Below are positions 63,919 to 64,000 of a stretch of 64,000 bases of DNA, piece after piece. Source of the DNA: Metaphire vulgaris (taxonomy: Eukaryota > Annelida > Clitellata > Crassiclitellata > Megascolecidae); assembly GCA_018105865.1 (NCBI GenBank), contig JACLAT010000044.1:248001-312000 (forward strand), written 5' to 3'. A program made the translations under genes and the position numbers. Numbering within the stretch: the stretch's first letter is position 1; each line of letters starts with the position of its first letter. Under the pieces are notes generated by a model that did not search any database, had not been told where the DNA came from, and was given only the letters and a program-made list of their open reading frames with translations.

Positions 63919-64000
63919 ATTTAGGAAATGGATGCATAAATTGCATATTGCCTTGCTCCAAGCACAACTTTTTCTCTATGTCAAATTCAGATAATGGATC
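63919..64000 (+). CDS. Integrin beta subunit, next betaI exon (cut by window end)
   Basis: Acceptor 'aatttcttcgcag'. With the first two bases completing a split codon it reads LGNGCINCILPCSKHNFFSM then SNSDNGS, comparable to [20 protein letters not shown] and MSHYYDYPS of beta1. Identity is low at the start, and the three Cys (LGNGCINCILPC) are unusual. The exon continues past position 64000. This assignment is weaker than for the other exons. Confidence 0.6.

Noticed and set aside
1..64000. Bacterial or phage systems, CRISPR arrays, rRNA genes
   Set aside because: No regular spacer arrays, Shine-Dalgarno-led gene clusters or rRNA motifs. Intron-split animal gene and eukaryotic transposons throughout.

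Overview
This is eukaryotic, animal DNA from a large, A/T-rich, transposon-saturated genome. No prokaryotic gene, operon, CRISPR array, rRNA or canonical tRNA gene is visible. A marine deuterostome is the best guess. The support is the integrin beta gene, a Gmr1-type Ty3/gypsy relic with integrase upstream of reverse transcriptase (an arrangement described from deuterostomes), a LINE with a 2A-like DIELNPGP motif (known from sea urchin and relatives), and abundant CR1/L2 LINEs and hAT MITEs. I cannot name the species.

The only host gene I can support is an integrin beta subunit on the + strand. Five exons of its betaI domain are visible: 27800-27931, 28501-28597, 62933-63019, 63283-63370 and 63919-end. 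Introns are 0.26-0.57 kb except one 34.3-kb interval (28598-62932) packed with transposons. Splice phases require at least one further exon in that interval, the one carrying the specificity-determining loop, and I could not find it.

Layout. 1-2.9 kb: LINE scraps and a hAT MITE. 2.9-7.6 kb: decayed Gmr1-like LTR retrotransposon (- strand). 8.3-10.2 kb: L2-type LINE (+) broken by two hAT elements and a SINE. 10.2-14.2 kb: RTE-like LINE split by a 3-kb hAT element that itself holds another LINE. 15.4-15.9 kb: LINE 5' fragment with the 2A-like motif. 17.7-27.0 kb: one small MITE expanded to 9.3 kb by two elements of an unclassified TIR transposon (here 'X') and a further TIR element carrying a nearly intact CR1. 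27.8-28.6 kb: integrin exons. 29.3-32.2 kb: 15-bp-period arrays, a THAP-domain relic and a hAT element. 31.7-37.6 kb: a conserved repetitive ORF ('Z') split by a non-autonomous LTR element with an intact 527-codon gag-like ORF. 37.9-41.3 kb: intact reference copy of the MITE and two LINEs. 41.4-42.9 kb: foldback-like element built from 15-bp repeats. 44-50 kb: LINEs, including a nearly full-length L2-type copy. 51.2-52.2 kb: piggyBac relic. 52.9-59.7 kb: four-level nest, L2 containing CR1 containing PIF/Harbinger containing a very young LTR element. 60.7-62.4 kb: second piggyBac relic. 62.9-64 kb: integrin exons again.

The elements do not form a pathway. They record successive insertions, many datable relative to each other because target-site duplications and interrupted homologous copies are preserved. 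The strongest candidates for new biology are the X and Z protein families, the two gag-only LTR elements, the 15-bp-period foldback-like arrays, and an integrin beta subunit with an altered metal-site motif. All similarities are by-eye recognition; no search was run.
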